Shown here piece after piece: positions 7,444 to 12,886 of a DNA stretch of 12,886 nt. Below the pieces are notes generated by a model, which saw nothing but the letters and a program-made list of their open reading frames with translations, was not told the origin of the DNA and made no database searches. Source of the stretch: Cytophagaceae bacterium (GTDB lineage Bacteria; Bacteroidota; Bacteroidia; Cytophagales; Flexibacteraceae); contig CANHWS010000077.1 in NCBI GenBank assembly GCA_947464365.1, positions 1-12,886 of the forward strand, written 5' to 3'. Numbering within the stretch: position 1 is the stretch's first letter; every line of letters starts with the position of its first letter. A program made the translations under genes and the position numbers.

Positions 7444-7531
7444 CAGCAGTGAAGGATGTACGAGATGGGCAAATGGCCTGAAAGCGGTGCCATAGTTGCA
7501 TTGCAAAATGGTAGGTCCGCATTGAGTCACC

Positions 7532-7539
7532 CAAAAATA
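7532..7539 (-). promoter_or_regulatory. Candidate -7 element for the sorting-domain gene
   Basis: The minus strand reads TATTTTTG, an exact match to the Bacteroidota -7 consensus TAnnTTTG, about 90 bases upstream of the ATG at 7443. I found no well-placed -33 TTG, so this is a candidate only. Confidence 0.35.
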
Positions 7540-7708
7540 GGGATTAGGATTTGCAGTGCATCGAGATGTCCAAATATTAGCGTTGCGTTAACATAGGTAA
7601 CAAGTAGGAAACATAGAGTCTCGGATTGGTTAGTCCGCCTTTACCATCCTATATCGTGGTTCACTTCCCAATCTTGGGTAGCCCTAAGTATCCAAGTTTG
7701 CTTTACCA

Positions 7709-7716
7709 TACCTTTG
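7709..7716 (+). promoter_or_regulatory. -7 promoter element for the DsbA-family gene
   Basis: TACCTTTG matches TAnnTTTG exactly and lies 33 bases upstream of the ATG at 7750, giving an expected leader of roughly 25-30 bases. The -33 region is not a clear match. The divergent region 7444-7749 contains this element and one facing the other way, and no gene that I would support. Confidence 0.55.
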
Positions 7717-7749
7717 TAGCGGCAGGCCAAGCGGTCAGTCAATACCACT

Positions 7750-8439
7750 ATGACAACAACAGACGCAGAGGCCGCCTCTGCAATAACCACAGGTACGACA
7801 CTACCTACCTTATATTATGTATATGATGCCCTTTGTGGCTGGTGCTTCGGCATGAGCCCTGGCATTGTTTCCTTAAGAGATAGCTGGCAAGGTCGCCTCA
7901 ATTTTGAGGTGCTGAGCGGCGGGATGGTTACTGGGAGCAGGATTGGCCCGGCAACAGACATGGCCCAATACATCCGAGGAGCTCATAAAAGGGTAGAAGA
8001 AATGGCTGGTGTCAAGTTTGGCAGGGCATTCCTTGATGGCACATTGTCTAACCCTGAAGCCATTTTCAATAGCATCAAACCATCGCAGGCCCTAACTGCC
8101 GCTAAGCAACTTCGGCCAGATGTGGCAGTTTCGATGGCGCATGCGATCCAGCAAGCCATCTATGTTGACGGGCAATTGCCTGACGTTTGGGCTACCTACG
8201 AGGTCATCGCAATCAAACTAGGCCTGAATGATGATGGGCAGTTCTTGGCCCTTGCCCAGTCCGATGTCATCGAGAAGGCCACCCAAGCTGAGTTTGGTCA
8301 GGTGCAGGCATGGGGCGTAACAGGTTTCCCGACCTTGGTGCTGGACTTTGAGGACAAACTCTACTTGCTGAGCCAAGGGTTTTCGCCAGCCAAAAGCATA
8401 TCAGAGCGCATTGAGCGAGTGCTTGGTGGGCAGGTGTGA
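7750..8439 (+). CDS. DsbA-family (FrnE-like) thiol oxidoreductase
   Basis: A 229-residue thioredoxin-fold protein. The first strand runs into a CGWC active site (residues 29-32, in DALCGWCFGMSP). A helical insertion follows (about 65-165), and the cis-proline loop GVTGFPTLV (189-197, Pro194) packs against the active site. This is the layout of the DSBA-like thioredoxin domain family that includes FrnE and 2-hydroxychromene-2-carboxylate isomerase relatives; two cysteines in CxxC favour redox activity over isomerase activity. There is no signal peptide, so it should act in the cytoplasm, where such proteins are linked to disulfide chemistry or oxidative stress; its substrate is unknown. The start follows a matching -7 element by a short leader. 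The next gene has its own promoter, so this one is probably transcribed alone. No terminator was seen after it. Confidence 0.88.
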   Translation: MTTTDAEAASAITTGTTLPTLYYVYDALCGWCFGMSPGIVSLRDSWQGRLNFEVLSGGMVTGSRIGPATDMAQYIRGAHKRVEEMAGVKFGRAFLDGTLSNPEAIFNSIKPSQALTAAKQLRPDVAVSMAHAIQQAIYVDGQLPDVWATYEVIAIKLGLNDDGQFLALAQSDVIEKATQAEFGQVQAWGVTGFPTLVLDFEDKLYLLSQGFSPAKSISERIERVLGGQV

Positions 8440-8499
8440 TAGGACTTTTAGGACCTAACTGCTGATTTAGATGCGGATTATTGGTTTGAACGACGTATG

Positions 8500-8529
8500 T
8501 TGGCATCCTAAACGTGGCATGTAGCTTTG
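8500..8529 (+). promoter_or_regulatory. Bacteroidota-type promoter for the DUF3467 gene
   Basis: TTG at 8500-8502, a 19-base spacer, then TAGCTTTG at 8522-8529: an exact fit to the TTG/TAnnTTTG pattern. Transcription would start near 8535, leaving a leader of about 180 bases before the ATG at 8717. No coding frame in that leader is convincing; one 14-codon frame starts at 8542. Confidence 0.6.
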
Positions 8530-8716
8530 TTTGGACTTCCCTATGGCGAGGCCTGCCAAAACGACCTATATTGCACAACTGGTCTGACTAGCATATCTAG
8601 GGCATGGTGTTTGACCAAGACGCCGCAGGTGCTGGAGTTACTAATCCTTGTGCAGAGTACCCTCCGCTACCAAGACATCCTTTCCTTTTTCGTACAAGAC
8701 CAAAAACATCATCCTT

Positions 8717-9049
8717 ATGGCAGCCCGCCCCGAAGACAACAACCCACCACAAGGCCAACAACTAGACATCGAGCTAAGCGAAGATGTCGCCGAAGGTATT
8801 TACTGCAACCTAGCCATGATTGGCCACAGCAATACCGAGTTCGTGATCGACTTTATCAGGTTGATGCCAGGTGTACCTAAGGCCAAAGTCAAATCCCGAA
8901 TCGTGATTACACCAGAGCACGCCATGCGGTTGCTGGGTGCCCTCCGCGAAAATCTAGAGCGTTACGAAGAGTCTTTTGGCGACATCAAACAGCAACAAGA
9001 AGGCCTTACGTTACCGTTCGGCTTCGGTGGCCAGATAGGCCAAGCTTAG
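8717..9049 (+). CDS. DUF3467 family protein
   Basis: A 110-residue soluble protein. Residues 15-95 match the DUF3467 pattern: LDIELSEDVAEGIYCNLAMI, then a HSNTEFVIDFIRLMPG segment, KAKVKSRIVITPEHAMRLLG and LRENLERYEESFG. The family is small, widespread in Bacteroidota and other bacteria, and has no established function that I know. The last residues (LPFGFGGQIGQA) are a flexible tail. The open frame goes back to a TTG at 8648, but the ATG at 8717 is the better start because conserved sequence begins soon after it and the extra residues look like leader translation. It has its own promoter with an unusually long leader and ends before a plus-strand terminator, so it appears to be a single-gene unit. 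Confidence 0.88.
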   Translation: MAARPEDNNPPQGQQLDIELSEDVAEGIYCNLAMIGHSNTEFVIDFIRLMPGVPKAKVKSRIVITPEHAMRLLGALRENLERYEESFGDIKQQQEGLTLPFGFGGQIGQA

Positions 9050-9122
9050 GCGATTAGACCCATTGGGTACTTGCCATTCCACTGGCTATTGGTGTCCATT
9101 TTTGATAGAGCCACGTAACAAG

Positions 9123-9157
9123 AGCCTGCTAATAAATGTTTTAGCGGGCTTTTGTTT
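9123..9157 (+). terminator. Rho-independent terminator of the DUF3467 gene
   Basis: A 10-base-pair stem (AGCCTGCTAA at 9123-9132 with TTAGCGGGCT at 9141-9150, one G-T pair), an 8-base loop and a T-rich tail (TTTGTTTG). It starts 73 bases after the stop codon at 9049. Confidence 0.75.
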
Positions 9158-9254
9158 GTTATTTCGCCGAAGGCTCGTAATTTTGGCATGTTCTAATGTC
9201 ACAAATGACACTTGACCACGGTCAGGGCGTTAGTTGTGGCGTCAGGATTTTGGT

Positions 9255-9284
9255 TTGACAGCAATGTCTCATCCGATATTTTTA
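9255..9284 (+). promoter_or_regulatory. Possible promoter between two terminators
   Basis: TTG at 9255-9257, a 19-base spacer, then TATTTTTA at 9277-9284, which differs from TAnnTTTG only at the last base. It points toward the terminator at 9315-9341, so a transcript of roughly 55 bases is conceivable. The rest of the intergenic stretch 9050-9425 holds two terminators and no gene. Confidence 0.22.
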
Positions 9285-9314
9285 GTTTGTTTCATAGTGG
9301 TTTATTTATGTTGC

Positions 9315-9346
9315 AAAAGCCGGATACTTTGTCCGGTTTTTTGTTT
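9315..9346. terminator. Bidirectional terminator between convergent genes
   Basis: AAAAGCCGGA (9315-9324) pairs with TCCGGTTTTT (9332-9341), with one G-T pair and a 7-base loop, and a T run follows on the plus strand. On the minus strand the stem ends in TTTTG, so it can also end the outer-membrane barrel gene whose stop lies at 9426. Confidence 0.7.
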
Positions 9347-9425
9347 TTAAGGCCTTCAGATTAGGCTTTTTTGTCTCCTATCTATCTTGATACTAGGTGT
9401 TTAGAAAGTAGGTTTTGTTCCTAGC

Positions 9426-10118
9426 CTACTTAAACAATAGGTACATGGCGCTGAACTGGAGGCTGTTGTTGAACATACCAGTATATCCATAAAGGGGATT
9501 GTTGACCAGGCTCAGGTTAGAGGCATCCTCCACGGTATTAAAGGGTAGCATGCTATAGGTCCAGCGGATGCCCACCCCAAAGTTATCAAAGACAACATAT
9601 TGGGCACCGAGGGATACACATAGGTCATAGCTTTTGAACTCGGAGCGGCGGTTTTCGGGGCCCAAGTTGGTGCCATTGTCGACGGTGGCCGATAGCAGCA
9701 CGTTGGGGCTGATGCCAGCCTGCAGGGTGAGGTCTTCGCGCAGGTTGTAGTTGAGCATGATCGGGAGCTCGACATAATTGAGCCTGATTTCTTGGATGAC
9801 ACCGAAGCGCAACTGCTCTTGTTCGCTGCTTCGGCTACCTTTCATCGAGAATAATAGTTGTGGCTCGATGCCCCACTCGTCATTAAGCGGAAATGCCGCT
9901 GCTATCCCACCCAAGAAGCCAGGTTGGTTGAAGCCCACTAGTTTGTCGCCCTCTATTTGGTTGGCAGATATGCCCCCAATGACCTTACCCACAAAGCGCT
10001 GTGCAGATGCCTGATTGCTCCAGAAAGAAGTTAGGCAGCAAAGAGCAAGCGTACAGACTAGTAGTTGCAACTGTTGCCTCGTTTTAGATCCTGTAGGTTT
10101 AAGCTGTCTTGTTGTCAT
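9426..10118 (-). CDS. PorT-like outer-membrane beta-barrel protein
   Basis: A 230-residue protein. Residues 1-39 are a signal peptide (a basic, glutamine-rich start, then QLLVCTLALCCLTSFW, and ASA/QR at the cleavage site). The mature part shows alternating amphipathic strands of the outer membrane protein beta-barrel domain family: GKVIGGISANQIEG at the start, FLGGIAAAFPLNDEWGIEPQ, NYVELPIMLNYNL, LTLQAGISPNVLLSA, and a final strand SLQFSAMYLLFK. About eight strands fit the length. This family is often labelled porin or PorT-like, though most members have no tested role, so the T9SS protein PorT itself should not be assumed. It is transcribed away from lemA, and no close minus-strand TAnnTTTG element was found (the best exact match, at 10403-10410, is nearly 290 bases upstream). 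Confidence 0.82.
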   Translation of the reverse strand: MTTRQLKPTGSKTRQQLQLLVCTLALCCLTSFWSNQASAQRFVGKVIGGISANQIEGDKLVGFNQPGFLGGIAAAFPLNDEWGIEPQLLFSMKGSRSSEQEQLRFGVIQEIRLNYVELPIMLNYNLREDLTLQAGISPNVLLSATVDNGTNLGPENRRSEFKSYDLCVSLGAQYVVFDNFGVGIRWTYSMLPFNTVEDASNLSLVNNPLYGYTGMFNNSLQFSAMYLLFK

Positions 10119-10587
10119 GTTTGGAAAATTGTTTTTGGTGGATTTGCTTGACCTTAGAAGCCTCTAGCTAGTTTAGGTTGGTTATGACCACTGTTGGTTT
10201 ACTAGTCCTGACAGGGTCTTAAGTCCGATCTAGGCCAGTTGAAAGTCGGGCAGGTGAATTAGAGCTAATAAACCTCAGTATTTGCAAAATAATCGTAAAG
10301 CAGAAGCTAGATTTAGCTCGTTACCATTGTCTGGATGGCAAATTACAAAATTGTGGCACTCATGTTGTGGCTTTGCTTGTAGCTATTACAACCACACACC
10401 ACCAAAAGTAGCCTTATGGTGCCACTGGCCTACCGTTAGTCAGGTTTCGTTGTTAGGCTAGTTTCTACTAGGATGTATCTTTGTATCAAGAACGGAATAA
10501 TCAGGGCCAGAAACCATCAAGTTGGTGAATGAGGCCCGACTTCCTGACCGTTTTTGCACTCACCGTTATCAGCGTTTTTGCGCCATC
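10119..10587. other. 469-base divergent intergenic region
   Basis: The region lies between the outer-membrane barrel gene (minus) and lemA (plus). I see no supported gene, tRNA or strong hairpin in it. It contains the lemA -7 element at 10476-10483 and a minus-strand TAnnTTTG match (TACTTTTG, plus coordinates 10403-10410) far from the gene it would serve. Confidence 0.6.
10476..10483 (+). promoter_or_regulatory. -7 promoter element for lemA
   Basis: TATCTTTG matches TAnnTTTG exactly, 112 bases before the lemA ATG at 10588. The -33 position is weak (TTA instead of TTG at a 20-base spacing). Confidence 0.5.
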
Positions 10588-11226
10588 ATGACAACTCAAC
10601 TCTCCAGTAAAAAGTCCGTATTTAGCCTTGGCCGTCTCCTGACCTGGACCTTGGCGATTTTTGTATCTCTGTCCCTAAGCTCTTGCGGCTATAACGGGAT
10701 GGTGGCCAAACAAGAGGCTGCCGACAAGTCTTGGTCTGATGTCCAGAACCAGTACAAACGCCGGTCGGACCTGATTGGTAACATGGTCGCAACTGTTAAG
10801 GGTGAGGCCAACTTCGAGCAGCAAACGCTAACGGCTGTTATCGAAGCCCGTGCCAATGCTACCCGCATGACAGTAGATGCCAAAGACCTAACACCCGAAA
10901 AACTCCAGCAGTTCCAAGGTGCACAGTCTGGCCTGAGTGCTGCACTTGGGCGGCTCTTGGTCGTGTCTGAAAACTATCCGAATCTGAAAGCTAACCAAGC
11001 TTTTCAGGATCTACGTGCTGAGCTTGTAGGTACCGAAAACAGGATTGCTGTCGCCCGCCGGACCTTCAACGAGGCGGTGCAGGACTACAACACTACGATC
11101 AGGCAGTTCCCGAACAACATGACAGCCGGCTGGTTTGACTTCAGCAAGAAAGCCTACTTCGAGACCGAACCAGCAGCAGCTGATGCTCCTAACGTGGATC
11201 AGATGCTGAATGGTGACAAAAAGTAG
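10588..11226 (+). CDS. lemA: LemA family lipoprotein
   Basis: A 212-residue member of the LemA family. An N-terminal hydrophobic segment (about 14-32) ends in a lipobox LSSC with Cys33, so the protein is probably lipidated and membrane anchored. It is followed by the family signature YNGMVAKQEAADKSWSDVQ and NQYKRRSDLIGNMVATVKG (residues 35-72), where LemA proteins begin their long coiled, helical bundle. The helices continue through QFQGAQSGLSAALGRLL, LRAELVGTENRIAVARRTFN and DYNTTIRQFP. LemA is linked in other bacteria to the envelope; its molecular role is not settled. I chose the ATG at 10588, where the signal sequence begins; the open frame extends back to a TTG at 10522. The gene leads a LemA-TPM-TPM cluster, a combination common in Bacteroidota. 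The tail after residue 195 is low complexity and rich in Ala, Asp and Glu. Confidence 0.93.
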   Translation: MTTQLSSKKSVFSLGRLLTWTLAIFVSLSLSSCGYNGMVAKQEAADKSWSDVQNQYKRRSDLIGNMVATVKGEANFEQQTLTAVIEARANATRMTVDAKDLTPEKLQQFQGAQSGLSAALGRLLVVSENYPNLKANQAFQDLRAELVGTENRIAVARRTFNEAVQDYNTTIRQFPNNMTAGWFDFSKKAYFETEPAAADAPNVDQMLNGDKK

Positions 11227-11339
11227 GTTGGTTGGGCCCGTGGTATTGATTATGTGCCCTTCTTGGGCCAAACGGTCATCAAAATATCACAGGCATAATG
11301 CCAAACAGTTGGCCATAAACCGCTATTATTGACCTGATC

Positions 11340-11370
11340 TTGAGGGCCTGAAAAGACCTCCTTACTTTTG
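11340..11370 (+). promoter_or_regulatory. Promoter for the small TPM gene
   Basis: TTG at 11340-11342, a 20-base spacer, then TACTTTTG at 11363-11370. The ATG at 11397 follows with a leader of about 20 bases. The gene can therefore be expressed separately from lemA, although no terminator was found between them. Confidence 0.55.
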
Positions 11371-11396
11371 ATCTCCCAAACCCCAACAGGAAAGTC

Positions 11397-11843
11397 ATGA
11401 CGACGGTATCGCCCCAAAACTACTTCAGCGAAGCACAGCAAGCGGCTATCATTGCAGCAATTGCGGAGGCAGAAAAAGAAACGAGCGGAGAGATCCGGCT
11501 ACATGTCGAGAACAAGTGCGAAGGCCATGTGCTGGACCGTGCGGCTCATCTGTTTGCCGAGCTCGAGATGCATAAAACCAAGCTCCGGAATGGGGTGCTT
11601 TTTTATCTCGCAATTGCGGACCATCGCTTTGCAGTCATAGGCGATGCGGGGATTAATGCGGCGGTACCAGCCAACTTTTGGGACGACATCAAGATCAAGA
11701 TGCAGGGTAAGTTCCGGAGCGGAAATTTCATTGATGGACTCACCGAAGGCATCCTGATGGCGGGTAACCAACTCAAGGAGCGGTTTCCGTTTTCAGATGC
11801 TGATGAAAATGAACTGCCAGACCGGATTTCGTTTGGAGTCTAG
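11397..11843 (+). CDS. Small TPM-domain protein
   Basis: A 148-residue protein made almost entirely of one TPM domain (residues 8-125). It starts with the helix YFSEAQQAAIIAAIAEAEKE, then a strand SGEIRLHVE, NGVLFYLAIADHRFAVIGDAG in the core, and a helix FIDGLTEGILMAGNQLKE. There is no signal peptide or membrane span, so this form is cytoplasmic or held by a partner. TPM domains occur in photosystem II repair proteins of plants and in many bacterial envelope proteins, often next to LemA; the biochemical role in bacteria is not settled. AGGAAA lies 4 bases before the ATG, one of the few Shine-Dalgarno-like sites in the window. It is followed by a longer membrane-bound TPM protein, and the three genes probably act in one envelope-related process. 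Confidence 0.88.
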   Translation: MTTVSPQNYFSEAQQAAIIAAIAEAEKETSGEIRLHVENKCEGHVLDRAAHLFAELEMHKTKLRNGVLFYLAIADHRFAVIGDAGINAAVPANFWDDIKIKMQGKFRSGNFIDGLTEGILMAGNQLKERFPFSDADENELPDRISFGV

Positions 11844-11949
11844 TAACAACCATCGCATACATACCGCCCAGTGTCTCAGGTCTGCTTGAGCCCAACTGAG
11901 CCAACATCTAATCTACACTATTTTTCCTTTGTCGCCCGGCTACCTGCTC

Positions 11950-12861
11950 ATGGGATACCAGAACCGTGCCCAGACCATCTTTGGCGGGCATCCTAACCTA
12001 AACCACTTGGCCCACCTATCAGGCATATTTCGTCATCTTTTGCTGCGGCTGACGCTTATGACAGGGGTTGTGTTAGCGGTTGGCCTAGGCTGTCAGTCGG
12101 CATGGGCCCAAACGGATAAAGGAATACCTGATGCCCCACAACCCCAACGATTGGTCAATGATATGGCTGGTCTGTTGTCACCAGATGAAGTAGCCACCCT
12201 AGAGCAAAAACTAGTTACTTTTTTCGACAGCACAACCAACCAGGTATCAATAGTTACGGTCCAGACCCTAGGCGACTATGAGGTAGCAGACTTTGCACAA
12301 CGACTGGGGCAAAAGTGGGGTATTGGCCGTAAGGACCGCAATAATGGTGTCCTGATCCTGATTTCGGTCGATGAGCGCAAGATGACGATCCAGACAGGAT
12401 TTGGGCTTGAGGCAGTGCTGCCAGACCATATTTGTGCGAGGATCATAAGGGGCGTCTTGTCGCCTGCTTTCAAACGCAAAGCCTACTATCAAGGTCTCGA
12501 TGAGGCAACCAGCGAGGTCATGGCGCGTGCCAAAGGCGAGTATAACGAACCTACGCCACGGAAGTCAAAACGTGGTGGCAAGGGCATCTGGACGATTTTG
12601 ATAATCTTTCTGGGCGTCTTGGTCTATATCATCTACCGGGCGTCTAAAGGTGGAGGTGGTGGCCGTGGTGGTAATGGTAGCTTTGACGACTTCAGCCGAG
12701 GGATGGGGCCATTCTTGCTCGGAACTGCCCTCGGAAGCTTAGGCGGCGGGCATCGTGGTGGCGGCGGCTTTGGTGGTTTTGGCGGTGGAAGTGGCGGCGG
12801 CGGTTTCGGCGGCTTTGGCGGTGGTAGTTTTGGTGGCGGTGGTGCTAGTGGTGACTGGTAA
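11950..12861 (+). CDS. Membrane-anchored TPM-domain protein with glycine-rich tail (YgcG-like)
   Basis: A 303-residue protein. A signal peptide (hydrophobic core around residues 29-48, cleavage near AWA/QT at 53) is followed by a TPM domain (about 58-193) with LVNDMAGLLSPDEVATLEQK, a strand NQVSIVTVQTL, GIGRKDRNNGVLILISVDER, a KMTIQTGFGLEAVLPD loop and a closing helical segment. A basic linker leads to one membrane span (213-230), and the last 70 residues are glycine-rich, ending in GGGGASGDW, a tail style usual for YgcG-like TPM proteins. The TPM domain should lie outside the cytoplasm and the glycine-rich tail inside. I chose the ATG at 11950; the frame also has a TTG at 11929, and an internal ATG at 12058 would lack a basic n-region. 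It follows the small TPM gene by 106 bases with no clear terminator between; two imperfect -7-like elements lie at 11919-11931. Confidence 0.87.
   Translation: MGYQNRAQTIFGGHPNLNHLAHLSGIFRHLLLRLTLMTGVVLAVGLGCQSAWAQTDKGIPDAPQPQRLVNDMAGLLSPDEVATLEQKLVTFFDSTTNQVSIVTVQTLGDYEVADFAQRLGQKWGIGRKDRNNGVLILISVDERKMTIQTGFGLEAVLPDHICARIIRGVLSPAFKRKAYYQGLDEATSEVMARAKGEYNEPTPRKSKRGGKGIWTILIIFLGVLVYIIYRASKGGGGGRGGNGSFDDFSRGMGPFLLGTALGSLGGGHRGGGGFGGFGGGSGGGGFGGFGGGSFGGGGASGDW
12757..12828 (+). repeat. Two-copy 36-base tandem repeat coding a 12-residue glycine-rich unit
   Basis: Codons at 12757-12792 and 12793-12828 encode exactly the same 12 residues, GGGGFGGFGGGS, twice. The DNA copies differ at several third positions, so the duplication is not recent or the protein pattern is kept by selection. 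It lies in the glycine-rich tail of the TPM protein. Confidence 0.8.
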
Positions 12862-12866
12862 GTCCG

Positions 12867-12874
12867 TATCTTTG
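12867..12874 (+). promoter_or_regulatory. -7 element for a gene beyond the right edge
   Basis: TATCTTTG matches TAnnTTTG exactly, just after the stop at 12861. An ATG occupies the last three bases of the window (12884-12886), so a gene with a very short leader may begin there. No -33 TTG was found at the usual distance. Confidence 0.4.
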
Positions 12875-12886
12875 GGTCAATTTATG

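Noticed and set aside
7626..7826. 66-codon plus-strand open frame before the DsbA-family gene
   Set aside because: It overlaps the promoter and the start of the real gene in another frame and resembles no family.
8527..8880. 117-codon plus-strand frame overlapping the DUF3467 gene
   Set aside because: Its second half is an out-of-frame reading of the DUF3467 gene and is arginine- and proline-rich without domain character.
11227..11340. Terminator between lemA and the small TPM gene
   Set aside because: Only short GGC/GCC-type pairings are present and no T run follows, so termination is not supported.
12757..12828. CRISPR-like or mobile repeat
   Set aside because: The repeat is coding, in frame, directly adjacent and specific to a glycine-rich protein tail.

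Overview
The window looks like chromosomal DNA from a member of the phylum Bacteroidota. Four things support this. One secreted protein carries a C-terminal domain like the type IX secretion (Por) sorting domain. There is an outer-membrane beta-barrel protein of the PorT-like type. A LemA lipoprotein is clustered with TPM-domain proteins. Several genes are preceded by the Bacteroidota-type promoter (TTG, about 19-20 bases, TAnnTTTG) rather than by a clear Shine-Dalgarno sequence. No genus can be named from this sequence alone. No rRNA, tRNA, CRISPR array, transposase or integrase was found.

Layout. Bases 1-2866 (minus strand) hold the N-terminal 114 residues of BioA (biotin synthesis), running off the left edge, and upstream of it a large exported protein with a six-hairpin (alpha/alpha) barrel-like C-terminal half. 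Bases 2867-3305 are mostly intergenic, with a possible 36-residue membrane peptide on the plus strand and a strong bidirectional hairpin terminator. Bases 3306-6348 (minus) are a two-gene operon of DUF262 proteins. The first gene is DUF262 only; the second is DUF262 plus a DUF1524 HNH-type nuclease domain, the GmrSD architecture of modification-dependent restriction enzymes. This operon is visibly richer in A and T than its surroundings and is the best candidate for a defence (anti-phage) module. Bases 6607-7443 (minus) encode the secreted sorting-domain protein, with its own terminator.

Bases 7750-9049 (plus) hold a cytoplasmic DsbA-family thiol oxidoreductase and a small DUF3467 protein, each with a recognisable promoter. 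The 376-base gap after them carries two terminators. Bases 9426-10118 (minus) encode a PorT-like outer-membrane barrel. From 10588 to 12861 (plus) there is a LemA - small TPM - large TPM/glycine-rich cluster, a known co-occurring set of envelope proteins. The small TPM gene has its own promoter. A further -7 element and an ATG lie at the right edge and may start the next gene.

The genes do not form one pathway. The window is mostly a mosaic of ordinary housekeeping and envelope genes interrupted by the DUF262 pair. The items most worth a second look are that pair, the 26-base perfect inverted repeat in its leader region, and the unannotated small membrane peptide next to its terminator.
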